24,466 bases of DNA from an uncultured Neisseriaceae bacterium (GCA_937952895.1 CALFYC010000108.1:1-24466); one strand, 5' to 3'. Shown: positions 1 through 5,158, counted from the stretch's first letter. Numbers and translations: made by a program. Notes: generated from the sequence alone by a model not told the origin.

Positions 1-1
1 T

Positions 2-97
2 GGCTCTGGCTCTGGCTATGGCGATGGCGATGGCGATGGCGATGGCTATGGCTCTGGCGATGGCTCTGGCTCTGGCGATGGCGATGGCGATGGCTAT
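2..97 (+). repeat. Hexanucleotide coding tandem array, 16 units in view
   Basis: Sixteen units of GGC followed by TCT, TAT or GAT. The order of the variable codon is S S Y D D D D Y S D S S D D D Y. Glycine is always GGC and the sixth base is always T. Only the fourth base (T/G) and fifth base (C/A) vary, and the fourth combination (GCT, Ala) never appears. The array runs off the left edge, so its total length is unknown. It is not a CRISPR: there are no spacers. Confidence 0.95.
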
Positions 98-103
98 GGC
101 TAA
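2..103 (+). CDS. C-terminal end of a Gly-[Ser/Tyr/Asp] repeat protein (partial)
   Basis: Only the last 33 codons are inside the window, and the start lies beyond the left edge. The visible part is entirely a Gly-X dipeptide repeat, with X being Ser, Tyr or Asp, followed by a final Gly and a TAA stop at 101-103. This frame is preferred because it ends cleanly in a stop where the repeat ends and gives a soluble, flexible acidic tail. The other two forward frames would give Trp/Leu/Arg or Ala/Leu/Met repeats. The reverse strand would give an Ala-Ile/Arg repeat, so the coding strand is inferred mainly from the plus-strand genes that follow. No function can be assigned from a low-complexity tail; the missing N-terminal part would decide. 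Confidence 0.6.
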   Translation, partial: GSGSGYGDGDGDGDGYGSGDGSGSGDGDGDGYG

Positions 104-141
104 TATGAAAGAATTTTTTAACAAACAACGATCCGTGCTCG

Positions 142-255
142 ATGATTGCGCTTAAAATACCAAAAGAGCAGTTTGAGTTATTACAAAACGACGAAGATTA
201 TTACTTAAGCATTAAAGATGATTGGTTTGTGGATTATAAAGGCAAATGCATATAA
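142..255 (+). CDS. Small hypothetical protein (37 aa)
   Basis: The frame opens at ATG 142 and ends in TAA at 253-255, giving 37 residues that start MIALKIPKEQFELL and are rich in Asp, Lys and Tyr. I do not recognise it. There is no good Shine-Dalgarno site in front of the ATG, which lowers confidence. In its favour, its stop overlaps the strong AAGGAG site of the next gene, the usual spacing in this cluster, and it fills the gap between the repeat protein and the 41-aa gene. The residue mix (amphipathic N-terminal half, aromatic-acidic C-terminal half) looks like a real small protein. Confidence 0.45.
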   Translation: MIALKIPKEQFELLQNDEDYYLSIKDDWFVDYKGKCI

Positions 256-266
256 GGAGTGATGTG

Positions 267-392
267 ATGACGGTAGATGAAAAACTAGAGAGGGCTATTG
301 CGGGTTTAAGATTTTCAATTGAATTAATTGAGAGTATTTTAACTGGAAAAGAAATTAAAGTTGTTGATAAAAAAAGGAAACGTGATGAGTAG
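267..392 (+). CDS. Small hypothetical protein (41 aa), basic C-terminus
   Basis: Starts at ATG 267, seven bases after a clear AAGGAG ribosome binding site at 254-259; an ATG five bases upstream is followed at once by TGA and is not usable. The protein is a short amphipathic helix (ERAIAGLRFSIELIESIL) followed by a lysine/arginine-rich tail ending KKRKRDE. It ends in TAG, one of only two TAG terminators in the window; in-frame TAA follows 13 codons further on. The next gene begins inside its last codons (ATG 385). Function unknown. Confidence 0.65.
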   Translation: MTVDEKLERAIAGLRFSIELIESILTGKEIKVVDKKRKRDE

Positions 393-474
393 CTTGAAAA
401 ATTACAAAGACGTAGAAATATTTAAAGAGCTTAATTTAACCGTTAGGAAGTATAAATTTAAGGATAATAAATGA
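385..474 (+). CDS. Small hypothetical protein (29 aa)
   Basis: ATG at 385 overlaps the end of the 41-aa gene by 8 nt, and the TGA at 472-474 overlaps the next ATG at 471 (ATGA). An AAGGAAA stretch at 374-380 is a possible ribosome binding site. The 29 residues are Lys/Asn-rich with a predicted helix (KNYKDVEIFKELNLTVRKY). Too short for family assignment. Overlap with both neighbours supports translational coupling, but a spurious frame cannot be excluded. Confidence 0.45.
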   Translation: MSSLKNYKDVEIFKELNLTVRKYKFKDNK

Positions 475-845
475 GCAAATGGACACTTGAAAAAATATTG
501 GCGTGCGAGGAGATTAAGTTTGGGACGATTTTTAAACTTTCAGGCATAGATTGTGTAGTCATTGGTTCCAACAATAATTCATTATTTTATATTCCAAAAG
601 GGCATCATTCAGCTTGCACTTTGTTGTTATTTGATTCTCTTTGTTTTTACAGTTCAAGCGGCACCGAAATCCTACCACCTAAAGACAAGAAGAAAATATT
701 AAAAAAGTTTTGGGTTAATTTTTATGAGTGTGGGTACATTAGCGCGCACACTAAAAAAGAAGTAGCGGACGCTCAAAGAGCTAAGATATTAAATAGAATA
801 GCTTGTGAATATTTTGAAAGAGAAATCGAGGTGAATTGTGAGTGA
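471..845 (+). CDS. Hypothetical protein (124 aa)
   Basis: The frame runs from ATG 471 to TGA 845 and is coupled on both sides: ATGA overlap upstream, and an overlap with the GTG start at 838 downstream. The N-terminal two thirds (to about residue 75) look like a mixed alpha/beta fold with alternating hydrophobics (FKLSGIDCVVIGSNNNSLFYI). The C-terminal third is a charged helix (KKEVADAQRAKILNRIACEYFERE). There is no signal peptide or membrane segment. I do not recognise the family; it sits in the small-gene cluster typical of phage accessory regions. Confidence 0.75.
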   Translation: MSKWTLEKILACEEIKFGTIFKLSGIDCVVIGSNNNSLFYIPKGHHSACTLLLFDSLCFYSSSGTEILPPKDKKKILKKFWVNFYECGYISAHTKKEVADAQRAKILNRIACEYFEREIEVNCE

Positions 846-1029
846 TATAGCCTTTTTTACATTATTGTTTATTTTTTATTTCATACCTATGTTTATTACT
901 ATGGGTTTCATTTTACGCAATAGACAAAGTAAAAATATTAAAGGCTTGTATTTTATTATATGTATTTCGATAACGCCTATAATAAATATTTGGGGAGCGT
1001 TTTGTGCGCTTAGTGCGGTGTCAAAATGA
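838..1029 (+). CDS. Small two-helix membrane protein (63 aa)
   Basis: GTG start at 838, five bases after a GAGGT ribosome binding site at 828-832; the previous stop falls inside this gene. Residues about 4-26 form a strongly hydrophobic helix. A short basic loop (RNRQSKNIKG) follows, and residues about 37-59 form a second hydrophobic helix, ending near a C-terminal Lys. The layout is a helical hairpin in the inner membrane. Small proteins of this shape in phages can be holins or exclusion proteins, but no lysis gene is next to it, so I give no function. The stop overlaps the next ATG (ATGA at 1026-1029). Confidence 0.7.
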   Translation: MSDIAFFTLLFIFYFIPMFITMGFILRNRQSKNIKGLYFIICISITPIINIWGAFCALSAVSK

Positions 1030-1262
1030 AAACTAAAACCTTGGAAAAACTATTCGACCAATTTCTTGTTGAAAATGATTGCTTTGATGAGTTTATGTGT
1101 GAGTTTCATTATGACAATAAAGGATTGCTTTGCGACTTTCTGGAATTTAACCATTACTCATTAATACTTGCTGCGTTCCCTTGGGAGCACACTCCGCAAC
1201 GTTATTGGTATTGGCATGATATTGATGGAAAATGGCAAAAGTATTTAAAGGAAAATTTATGA
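1026..1262 (+). CDS. Hypothetical protein (78 aa), aromatic-rich
   Basis: Starts at ATG 1026 in an ATGA overlap with the membrane-protein gene and ends in an ATGA overlap with the next gene (1259-1262). The N-terminal half is acidic and helical (LEKLFDQFLVENDCFDEF). The C-terminal half carries an unusual Trp/Tyr/His cluster (PWEHTPQRYWYWHDIDGKWQ, about residues 52-71). No metal-binding or catalytic pattern that I can name. No signal peptide. Function unknown. Confidence 0.7.
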   Translation: MKTKTLEKLFDQFLVENDCFDEFMCEFHYDNKGLLCDFLEFNHYSLILAAFPWEHTPQRYWYWHDIDGKWQKYLKENL

Positions 1263-1444
1263 GTGAATATGTAGGCAATTATGTTATTAAAATTGAAGAA
1301 GAAAATAAAAAACTAAGAGAAGCGGTTAAGGATTTTCATGAGACACTTAATTTTATTGCAGACAACTTGGAGATGGATCGCAACGCCTATTTTGCAATAA
1401 ATGCAATTGAAAAACACGAGCAGTTTTTAAAGGGGTTGGAATGA
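1259..1444 (+). CDS. Small coiled-coil protein (61 aa)
   Basis: I choose ATG 1259 over an upstream in-frame ATG at 1232. It lies in an ATGA overlap with the preceding stop and has an AAAGGAAA site at 1247-1254. Residues about 8-32 (YVIKIEEENKKLREAVKDFHETL) show heptad spacing typical of a short coiled coil, followed by a second helix. Proteins of this type in phage accessory regions are usually annotated only as hypothetical. It ends in an ATGA overlap with the gene at 1441. Confidence 0.65.
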   Translation: MSEYVGNYVIKIEEENKKLREAVKDFHETLNFIADNLEMDRNAYFAINAIEKHEQFLKGLE

Positions 1445-1704
1445 GTAATTATGAATTGGTTAAAATTAGAATAAATGTAGACTTATTCTGGAATAATATA
1501 AATGTTAATGGAAAGGAGCTATGCGCAGTTGTATATAATGGTGTTGATGCTATTGCTTTTTTTGACAACTATTGCTGGTTTGTAGATACAAGTCTTTTTA
1601 CTGTTGTAAGAAAAAACAATGAGGAAGCCTCACTGTTTTCTAGTGGCACTAATCTTTTATCCGCAATAGGCGATAAACCAAGTAAAATAACAATCGAGTT
1701 TTAA
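1441..1704 (+). CDS. Hypothetical protein (87 aa)
   Basis: ATG 1441 follows a GGGG-containing ribosome binding region (AAAGGGGTTGGA) and overlaps the previous stop. The protein is predicted beta-rich (VKIRINVDLFWNNINVNG, then VDAIAFFDNYCWFVD), with no Cys pairs arranged as a metal site and no signal peptide. The stop TAA at 1702-1704 sits one base before the next ATG. I do not recognise it. Confidence 0.7.
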   Translation: MSNYELVKIRINVDLFWNNINVNGKELCAVVYNGVDAIAFFDNYCWFVDTSLFTVVRKNNEEASLFSSGTNLLSAIGDKPSKITIEF

Positions 1705-1705
1705 A

Positions 1706-1918
1706 ATGAAGTCTTCGTTGTGTTGTCGAGAGGTAGATGTTTGTAAGTCTTGTGGTGTTGAAGTAGATTTTATTAACAATAATGATTCACTTGATTATTG
1801 TGGTCATTGTGATAAAGCGACATTTATAAAGAAGAAATTGGATGATGCTTATTGTCGCACGCTTGAGCAGTTGAGTGAGAATATTAAACACGATAAACTT
1901 TTTTTCGAGAAGGATTAA
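1706..1918 (+). CDS. Small zinc-ribbon protein (70 aa)
   Basis: Two CxxC knuckles, C13-K-S-C16 and C32-G-H-C35, separated by 15 residues, form a classic four-cysteine zinc-ribbon arrangement. A helical, charged C-terminal tail follows from about residue 40. An extra Cys pair lies at residues 6-7. Zinc ribbons of this size in phages usually bind nucleic acid or a host protein; the target cannot be read from sequence. The start ATG 1706 is one base after the previous stop. The AGAAGGA near the end of this gene (1908-1914) serves as the ribosome binding site of the next one. Confidence 0.75.
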   Translation: MKSSLCCREVDVCKSCGVEVDFINNNDSLDYCGHCDKATFIKKKLDDAYCRTLEQLSENIKHDKLFFEKD

Positions 1919-1922
1919 AGAA

Positions 1923-2138
1923 ATGGATTTTCCAAAAATAGAAATAGAAACTTTTGGTGGTTCACCAATTGCGGAGCATAATTATCCTTGCCCAATATAC
2001 TTAGATAGACACGCAGTATATATAATGAATAAGGGATATTTTCAACCAAGTTGGGATGCACAAAAAGATGGATATAGGATAATAAAAGCTGACACTAAGT
2101 TTAAAAAATTAATATTGAGGCTTGTGTTTAATGAATAA
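1923..2138 (+). CDS. Hypothetical protein (71 aa)
   Basis: I choose ATG 1923 because it follows AAGGA (1910-1914) with usual spacing and starts just after the zinc-ribbon gene's stop; the frame is open further upstream, but that part lies inside the other gene. The protein starts MDFPKIEIETFGG and contains Pro/Tyr-rich segments (HNYPCPIYLDRHAVYI) and a basic C-terminal strand or helix (KFKKLILRLVF). It overlaps the next start by 8 nt. No recognised family. Confidence 0.65.
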   Translation: MDFPKIEIETFGGSPIAEHNYPCPIYLDRHAVYIMNKGYFQPSWDAQKDGYRIIKADTKFKKLILRLVFNE

Positions 2139-2403
2139 ATCAATGATGTATAGAAAGCTAATAGATCAGTTTGGCAAGGATGAATATCTGTTTAAAGTGG
2201 TTGAGGAATTGGGTGAATTAATTGTTGCAGTGACTCATTTTAGGCTTGGCAAGGTTGATGATGTTGCTTTGGCCAGTGAAATGGCGGACGTAATGATTCA
2301 ATTGGAAAAGCTTTTTGAAATAGCGCCAAGCTTGCATGAGTTGTACTTGTATGAGTACCAAGCAAAGATTAAAAAATTAAAGATTATAACCGATAGTAAT
2401 TAA
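2131..2403 (+). CDS. MazG-like nucleotide pyrophosphohydrolase (90 aa)
   Basis: The all-alpha NTP pyrophosphohydrolase signature is present: a VVEELGEL helix (metal-binding Glu residues, about 22-30) and a second helix with SEMADVMIQLEKL (about 50-62). Together they give the EExxE...ExxD pattern that binds Mg2+ in MazG and dUTPase-2 type enzymes. The family hydrolyses NTPs or dNTPs to monophosphates. In phages it has been linked to nucleotide-pool control and to lowering alarmone levels; the exact substrate here is unknown. The single-domain length is usual for phage versions. Start ATG 2131 is chosen over an in-frame TTG at 2122. It is the last gene of the plus-strand cluster and its 3' end overlaps the 3' end of the opposing cassette by 4 nt. 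Confidence 0.85.
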   Translation: MNKSMMYRKLIDQFGKDEYLFKVVEELGELIVAVTHFRLGKVDDVALASEMADVMIQLEKLFEIAPSLHELYLYEYQAKIKKLKIITDSN

Positions 2404-2621
2404 TCGCTGTCTGATTCACTATTTTTGATTGCATCAATTAATTTTTTTAGTTCATTACTTAGTGAGTTTATGTCTGACATCAACATTCTTACTTGTTCAA
2501 TATCATCAGCGCTTGTATTTATTCTTAGTATTACTTGCATTGCGTTTAAGTATAGACCAAAAGATATATCGTAGTTACTTTTAAGGATGTCTTTCATTTG
2601 GTTAAATTGGCCTTGCTTCAT
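2400..2621 (-). CDS. Small helical protein (73 aa), end of the minus-strand cassette
   Basis: Reads leftward from ATG at 2621, which follows a GGAG site and starts 2 nt after the lipoprotein stop. The sequence is almost entirely helical with heptad-like leucines (RMLMSDINSLSNELKKLIDAIKNSE) and an acidic Ser/Asp tail. No signal peptide or membrane segment, so it should stay in the cytoplasm. The tight spacing to the lipoprotein gene suggests co-transcription and a shared role. Function unknown. Confidence 0.7.
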   Translation of the reverse strand: MKQGQFNQMKDILKSNYDISFGLYLNAMQVILRINTSADDIEQVRMLMSDINSLSNELKKLIDAIKNSESDSD

Positions 2622-2623
2622 AA

Positions 2624-3184
2624 TTACTCCACATAGTTTAATTGTTGGCCGTTAATTGTTAGCTCTTCTTTTGTGCCAGTTAGAACAAATTGTGCCGTTA
2701 CTGACTCTTCGCAGTCACCATCTTCATAATTGGGATCACCTGTTTGCAGGCTTAAGTTGCTGCCATTATCTATGCAGCTCATAATATCCCAGTCATTAAT
2801 ATCTAAAGCAAAGTGATCAACCATCCAAGTGTAGTAATTTTCATCTAATTCACAGTTAAGTACATTTTCATCAAGCTCACAGGTATAAGTTAAAACATGC
2901 GAGTCATAGCTTCCCACCAGGGGATAATCAACATATTCTTTTGTGCAATCAGCATTTTCAAAACGATTATATCTAACCGTTAATTGGCCATTACCTTGGT
3001 ACTTATAGGCCGTATTAGATCCATTAGAGCAGCTTGTGTGGTAGTCAACAGTCGTTAATGATTCAATGTCGCCTTCAAATGTTAAAACCACTTCCTTGCG
3101 TGCATTTGATGCATCTGAGCTTGGTTTAGATGTACTATTGCAAGATATTAAAAACATTAGTGGTAAAATTGATAATATTTTCAT
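2624..3184 (-). CDS. Secreted lipoprotein (186 aa) with six mature cysteines
   Basis: The N-terminus is a short type II signal peptide: a Lys at position 2, a hydrophobic stretch and the lipobox L12-I-S-C15, with processing expected at Cys15. Residue +2 is Asn, not Asp, which in enterobacteria would favour outer-membrane sorting. After a Ser-rich linker (about 16-30) comes a predicted beta-rich domain with six further Cys, enough for three disulfides, and many Asp, Asn and Tyr residues. AGGGGG lies before the start codon. It is the middle gene of a three-gene unit on the opposite strand from everything around it. Phage lipoproteins in this position are often lysogenic-conversion or superinfection-exclusion factors; that role is an inference. 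Confidence 0.8.
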   Translation of the reverse strand: MKILSILPLMFLISCNSTSKPSSDASNARKEVVLTFEGDIESLTTVDYHTSCSNGSNTAYKYQGNGQLTVRYNRFENADCTKEYVDYPLVGSYDSHVLTYTCELDENVLNCELDENYYTWMVDHFALDINDWDIMSCIDNGSNLSLQTGDPNYEDGDCEESVTAQFVLTGTKEELTINGQQLNYVE

Positions 3185-3195
3185 ATTGCCCCCTA

Positions 3196-3354
3196 TTATT
3201 GTTTATCTGTACTATCTACTAAATCTTTGATTTCTTTATTTATCTCTTCAAGTCTTGATTTTAAAAGATCATTTCTATTGTTTAATAATAAGCTCTCGAC
3301 TAATTGTTTTTCTTCTAAAAGCGCAATCAACTTAACTGTTAATGATGTTTCCAT
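3196..3354 (-). CDS. Small coiled-coil protein (52 aa), first gene of the minus-strand cassette
   Basis: Leftward frame from ATG 3354 to TAA 3196. AAAAGG sits six bases before the start, and an extended -10 promoter lies about 30 bp further upstream. The sequence (METSLTVKLIALLEEKQ, then SRLEEINKEIKDLVDS) is one long amphipathic helix with leucine heptads, probably a coiled coil. There are 11 nt between its stop and the lipoprotein start. No DNA-binding motif is obvious. It could be a regulator or partner of the downstream genes; I do not recognise it. Confidence 0.7.
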   Translation of the reverse strand: METSLTVKLIALLEEKQLVESLLLNNRNDLLKSRLEEINKEIKDLVDSTDKQ

Positions 3355-3383
3355 ATTGTGCCTTTTGTTTTGTTTATATAGTT

Positions 3384-3411
3384 ATTATAGCATATTCTTG
3401 AGCGAACTAAA
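3384..3411 (-). promoter_or_regulatory. Leftward extended -10 promoter for the lipoprotein cassette
   Basis: Reading the minus strand, TGC directly precedes a perfect TATAAT (plus-strand 3384-3392), an extended -10. A weak -35 (TTTAGT, 3406-3411) sits 16 bp upstream, which is acceptable with an extended -10. Transcription would start near 3377, about 23 nt before the first start codon, leaving room for its AAAAGG ribosome site. Confidence 0.7.
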
Positions 3412-3441
3412 TTATTATTATTTATGTAAATATGTGATAAC

Positions 3442-3483
3442 ACATGCTTAAGTTAAACTTTAGGTAATGTTATTTCAGCATGT
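3442..3483. promoter_or_regulatory. Candidate operator region: nested dyads between divergent promoters
   Basis: ACATGCT (3442-3448) and AGCATGT (3477-3483) are perfect inverted 7-mers separated by 28 bp. Between them lies a second dyad, AAGTT-A-AACTT (3450-3460). Both lie between the leftward -35 region and the rightward -35 element, where a regulator controlling both promoters could bind. AT-rich DNA gives short dyads by chance, so this is only a candidate. Confidence 0.35.
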
Positions 3484-3503
3484 TACAATGTATTTCTAGT
3501 TAT

Positions 3504-3532
3504 TTGACATTTCAATGACTTGAAAATATTCT
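3504..3532 (+). promoter_or_regulatory. Rightward sigma70-type promoter for the packaging/head operon
   Basis: A perfect TTGACA (3504-3509) is followed after exactly 17 bp by TATTCT (3527-3532), a -10 with four of six consensus bases. The start point would be near 3539, giving a leader of about 55 nt before the ParB-like gene. No other promoter of this quality was seen across the tightly packed genes that follow, so this is a likely source of the late transcript. Confidence 0.7.
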
Positions 3533-3558
3533 TAATTCGTGAGGCGGTGCCCATAACT

Positions 3559-3577
3559 TAACTAGTTGTGCTAGTTA
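3559..3577 (+). promoter_or_regulatory. Leader hairpin or operator, TAACTAG-TTGTG-CTAGTTA
   Basis: A perfect 7-bp inverted repeat with a 5-nt loop lies about 20 nt after the predicted start point and four bases before the AAGGA ribosome site (3582-3586). It has no following T-run, so it is not an intrinsic terminator. It could be an operator for a dimeric repressor or an RNA hairpin affecting translation of the first gene. Confidence 0.5.
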
Positions 3578-3593
3578 TTACAAGGATGTAAAA

Positions 3594-4142
3594 ATGAAAT
3601 TCAATTGCGCATATGGCGAGCTACTCGCTATTGATGATCCACGTATTATCCCAAACCCAAAAAATCCAAACAAGCATCCAGAGGCACAGATTGAAAGATT
3701 GGCAAAAATTATTGACTATCAAGGTCAAAGGACACCAATTGTAATTTCAAAACGCAGTGGCTTTATGACAAAGGGACATGGGAGACTATTGGCAATTAAG
3801 CATCTTGGTTGGTCACAAATTGCAGTTGATTTTCAAGACTACGAAAATGAAGCGCAAGAGTACGCTGACATGGTTGCAGACAATGCAATTGCAGAATGGT
3901 CAACACAAGATAATGAAATGATAAATACAGAAATTATCGATTTTGGGCCAGAATTCGACCTAGATAATTTAGGTATGAAATTCGATTTCACTAAACTTGA
4001 TTTAATGAATGACGATGAAGACGAGAATGAGTCAGAAGAGACCGAAAAGCTTACACTTGAAATTAAACTTCCAAACAAAATGGAGTTGCAAGACCTCTAT
4101 GATGATTTAACTCATAAGGGTTATGTGGTGAAAGTAAAATGA
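3594..4142 (+). CDS. ParB-like nuclease domain protein (182 aa)
   Basis: Residues about 8-100 match the ParB/Srx N-terminal fold as it appears in phages. They include the NPKNPNKHPEAQIERLAKII segment, the QGQRTPIVIS strand, the GHGR box at 61-64 (nucleotide/DNA-handling motif of the ParB family) and the ADMVADNAIAEW helix. An acidic stretch (DEDENESEETEK) links to a small C-terminal domain ending YVVKVK. Phage proteins of this type are regularly encoded next to a DNA methyltransferase and terminase; their biochemical role is not firmly known (nuclease or CTPase-type DNA clamp are possible). AAGGA lies seven bases before the start. The stop overlaps the methyltransferase start (ATGA). Confidence 0.85.
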   Translation: MKFNCAYGELLAIDDPRIIPNPKNPNKHPEAQIERLAKIIDYQGQRTPIVISKRSGFMTKGHGRLLAIKHLGWSQIAVDFQDYENEAQEYADMVADNAIAEWSTQDNEMINTEIIDFGPEFDLDNLGMKFDFTKLDLMNDDEDENESEETEKLTLEIKLPNKMELQDLYDDLTHKGYVVKVK

Positions 4143-5158
4143 GTCAGTATGGCATACCCTACATGGGATCAAAATCAAAAATAATTAAAGACATCATTGG
4201 AATATTCCCGAAGTTAGAAAATTTTTACGATCTATTCGGTGGAGGTTTCAGCGTTACTCATGCGATGCTATTGCACAGAAGCAAGGACTACAAGCAATTT
4301 CATTTCAATGAAATCAGAAAAGGCGTACCAGAATTAATTCAAAAAGCAATTAATGGTGAGTTCAATTACAATGTTTATAAACCCGAATGGATATCACGAG
4401 AGCAGTTTTTTAAAAGAATAGATGAACCGATGATTAAATTATTATGGTCATTTGGCAATAATGGAAGAGCCTACCTTTTTGGTGAGGATATCGAAGATTA
4501 TAAGCGATCAATGCACCAAGCGGTAATATTTAACGAGTTTAATGATTTGGCAAAAAATGTCTTTGGATTTGACAAATTTCCAGAGCATTTAAGCGTAACA
4601 GAAAAACGACTACATTTAAGAAATAGAATCGAATATTATCGTGTGAATGGTGTCCCTAAGTTTTTATATAAATTTATTGACGAAAAGCAACTACAGCAAC
4701 TACAGCAACTACAGCAACTACAGCAACTAGAGCGACTACAGCGACTAGAGCGACTACAGCGACTAGAGCAACTAGAGCGACTACAGCAACTACAGCAACT
4801 AGAGCGACTAGAGCGACTACAGCGACTAGAGTTTTATAATGGTGACTACAAATTAGTTCCAATAAAAGATAATTCCATTGTTTATTGTGACATTCCATAT
4901 AAAGGTACTGCCGAGTATGATAAAAACTCTTCTTTTAACCATAGTGAATTTTTCGATTGGGCCGCAAACTTAAACCATCCAGTTTTTATCTCTGAATTTA
5001 AAGTAAGCGATAAAAGATTTAAAGAAATTTGGAGTAAGCAAGTTAGGTCATTGATGGGCGGTGCTTTAACCAAAGATAGACCAACGGAAAGAATTTATTG
5101 CAACGATGTCGCATATAAACTAGTTCAGCGTGAGCAATTAAAACGAAGGAGCAAGTAA
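4139..5158 (+). CDS. Dam-like DNA N6-adenine methyltransferase with internal LQQ/LER array (339 aa)
   Basis: The family motifs are in order. An N-terminal IPYMGSKSK box (6-14) and the S-adenosylmethionine-binding DLFGGG (31-36) come first. A WSFGNNGRAYLFG segment (about 103-115) follows, and the catalytic motif IV appears as D251-I-P-Y254 in VYCDIPYKGT. This is the alpha-class MethyltransfD12/Dam layout, methylating adenine N6. Residues 185-231 are a 15-unit Leu-x-x repeat inserted just before motif IV. The flanking sequence (FYNGDYKL) matches the usual linker. The frame is intact through the repeat. Overlapping ATGA upstream and TAATG downstream couple it to the ParB-like and TerS genes. Likely roles are self-protection against host restriction or marking DNA for packaging; the target sequence cannot be read. 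Confidence 0.88.
   Translation: MSQYGIPYMGSKSKIIKDIIGIFPKLENFYDLFGGGFSVTHAMLLHRSKDYKQFHFNEIRKGVPELIQKAINGEFNYNVYKPEWISREQFFKRIDEPMIKLLWSFGNNGRAYLFGEDIEDYKRSMHQAVIFNEFNDLAKNVFGFDKFPEHLSVTEKRLHLRNRIEYYRVNGVPKFLYKFIDEKQLQQLQQLQQLQQLERLQRLERLQRLEQLERLQQLQQLERLERLQRLEFYNGDYKLVPIKDNSIVYCDIPYKGTAEYDKNSSFNHSEFFDWAANLNHPVFISEFKVSDKRFKEIWSKQVRSLMGGALTKDRPTERIYCNDVAYKLVQREQLKRRSK
4691..4831 (+). repeat. 9-bp coding tandem array inside the methyltransferase
   Basis: Fifteen full units of CTA-[C/G]AG-C[A/G]A plus a final CTAGAG encode Leu-[Gln/Glu]-[Gln/Arg]. Unit order: LQQ x4, LER, LQR, LER, LQR, LEQ, LER, LQQ, LQQ, LER, LER, LQR, LE. Seven of nine bases never change across units. The two variable bases each have two states, and all four combinations occur. 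The length is a multiple of three, so the frame is kept. Confidence 0.97.

Noticed and set aside
105..155. 16-codon frame after the repeat protein (ATG 105 to TAA 155)
   Set aside because: No ribosome site and very short; it overlaps the 37-aa frame. Could be a leader peptide, but nothing supports it.
2425..2448. Possible intrinsic terminator after the MazG-like gene (TTGAT-TGC-ATCAA then T-rich)
   Set aside because: Only a 5-bp AT-rich stem, and it lies inside the coding end of the opposing gene. Weak, though a terminator is expected about here.
3227..3451. Plus-strand frame between the divergent promoters
   Set aside because: It covers the 52-aa minus-strand gene and both control elements and has a Ser/Phe/Leu composition typical of an antisense shadow.
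3541..3593. cos or pac site upstream of the packaging genes
   Set aside because: Position is suggestive, but two genes separate it from terS and no cohesive-end or iteron pattern is visible.
4691..4831. CRISPR array or CRISPR-like repeats
   Set aside because: Units are contiguous and coding, with no unique spacers and no cas genes. The same holds for the array at 2-97.
4674..4898. Reverse-strand frame rich in Val-Ala-Leu across the methyltransferase repeat
   Set aside because: It is the mirror of the 9-bp array. It has no ribosome site and lies inside a strongly supported plus-strand enzyme gene.
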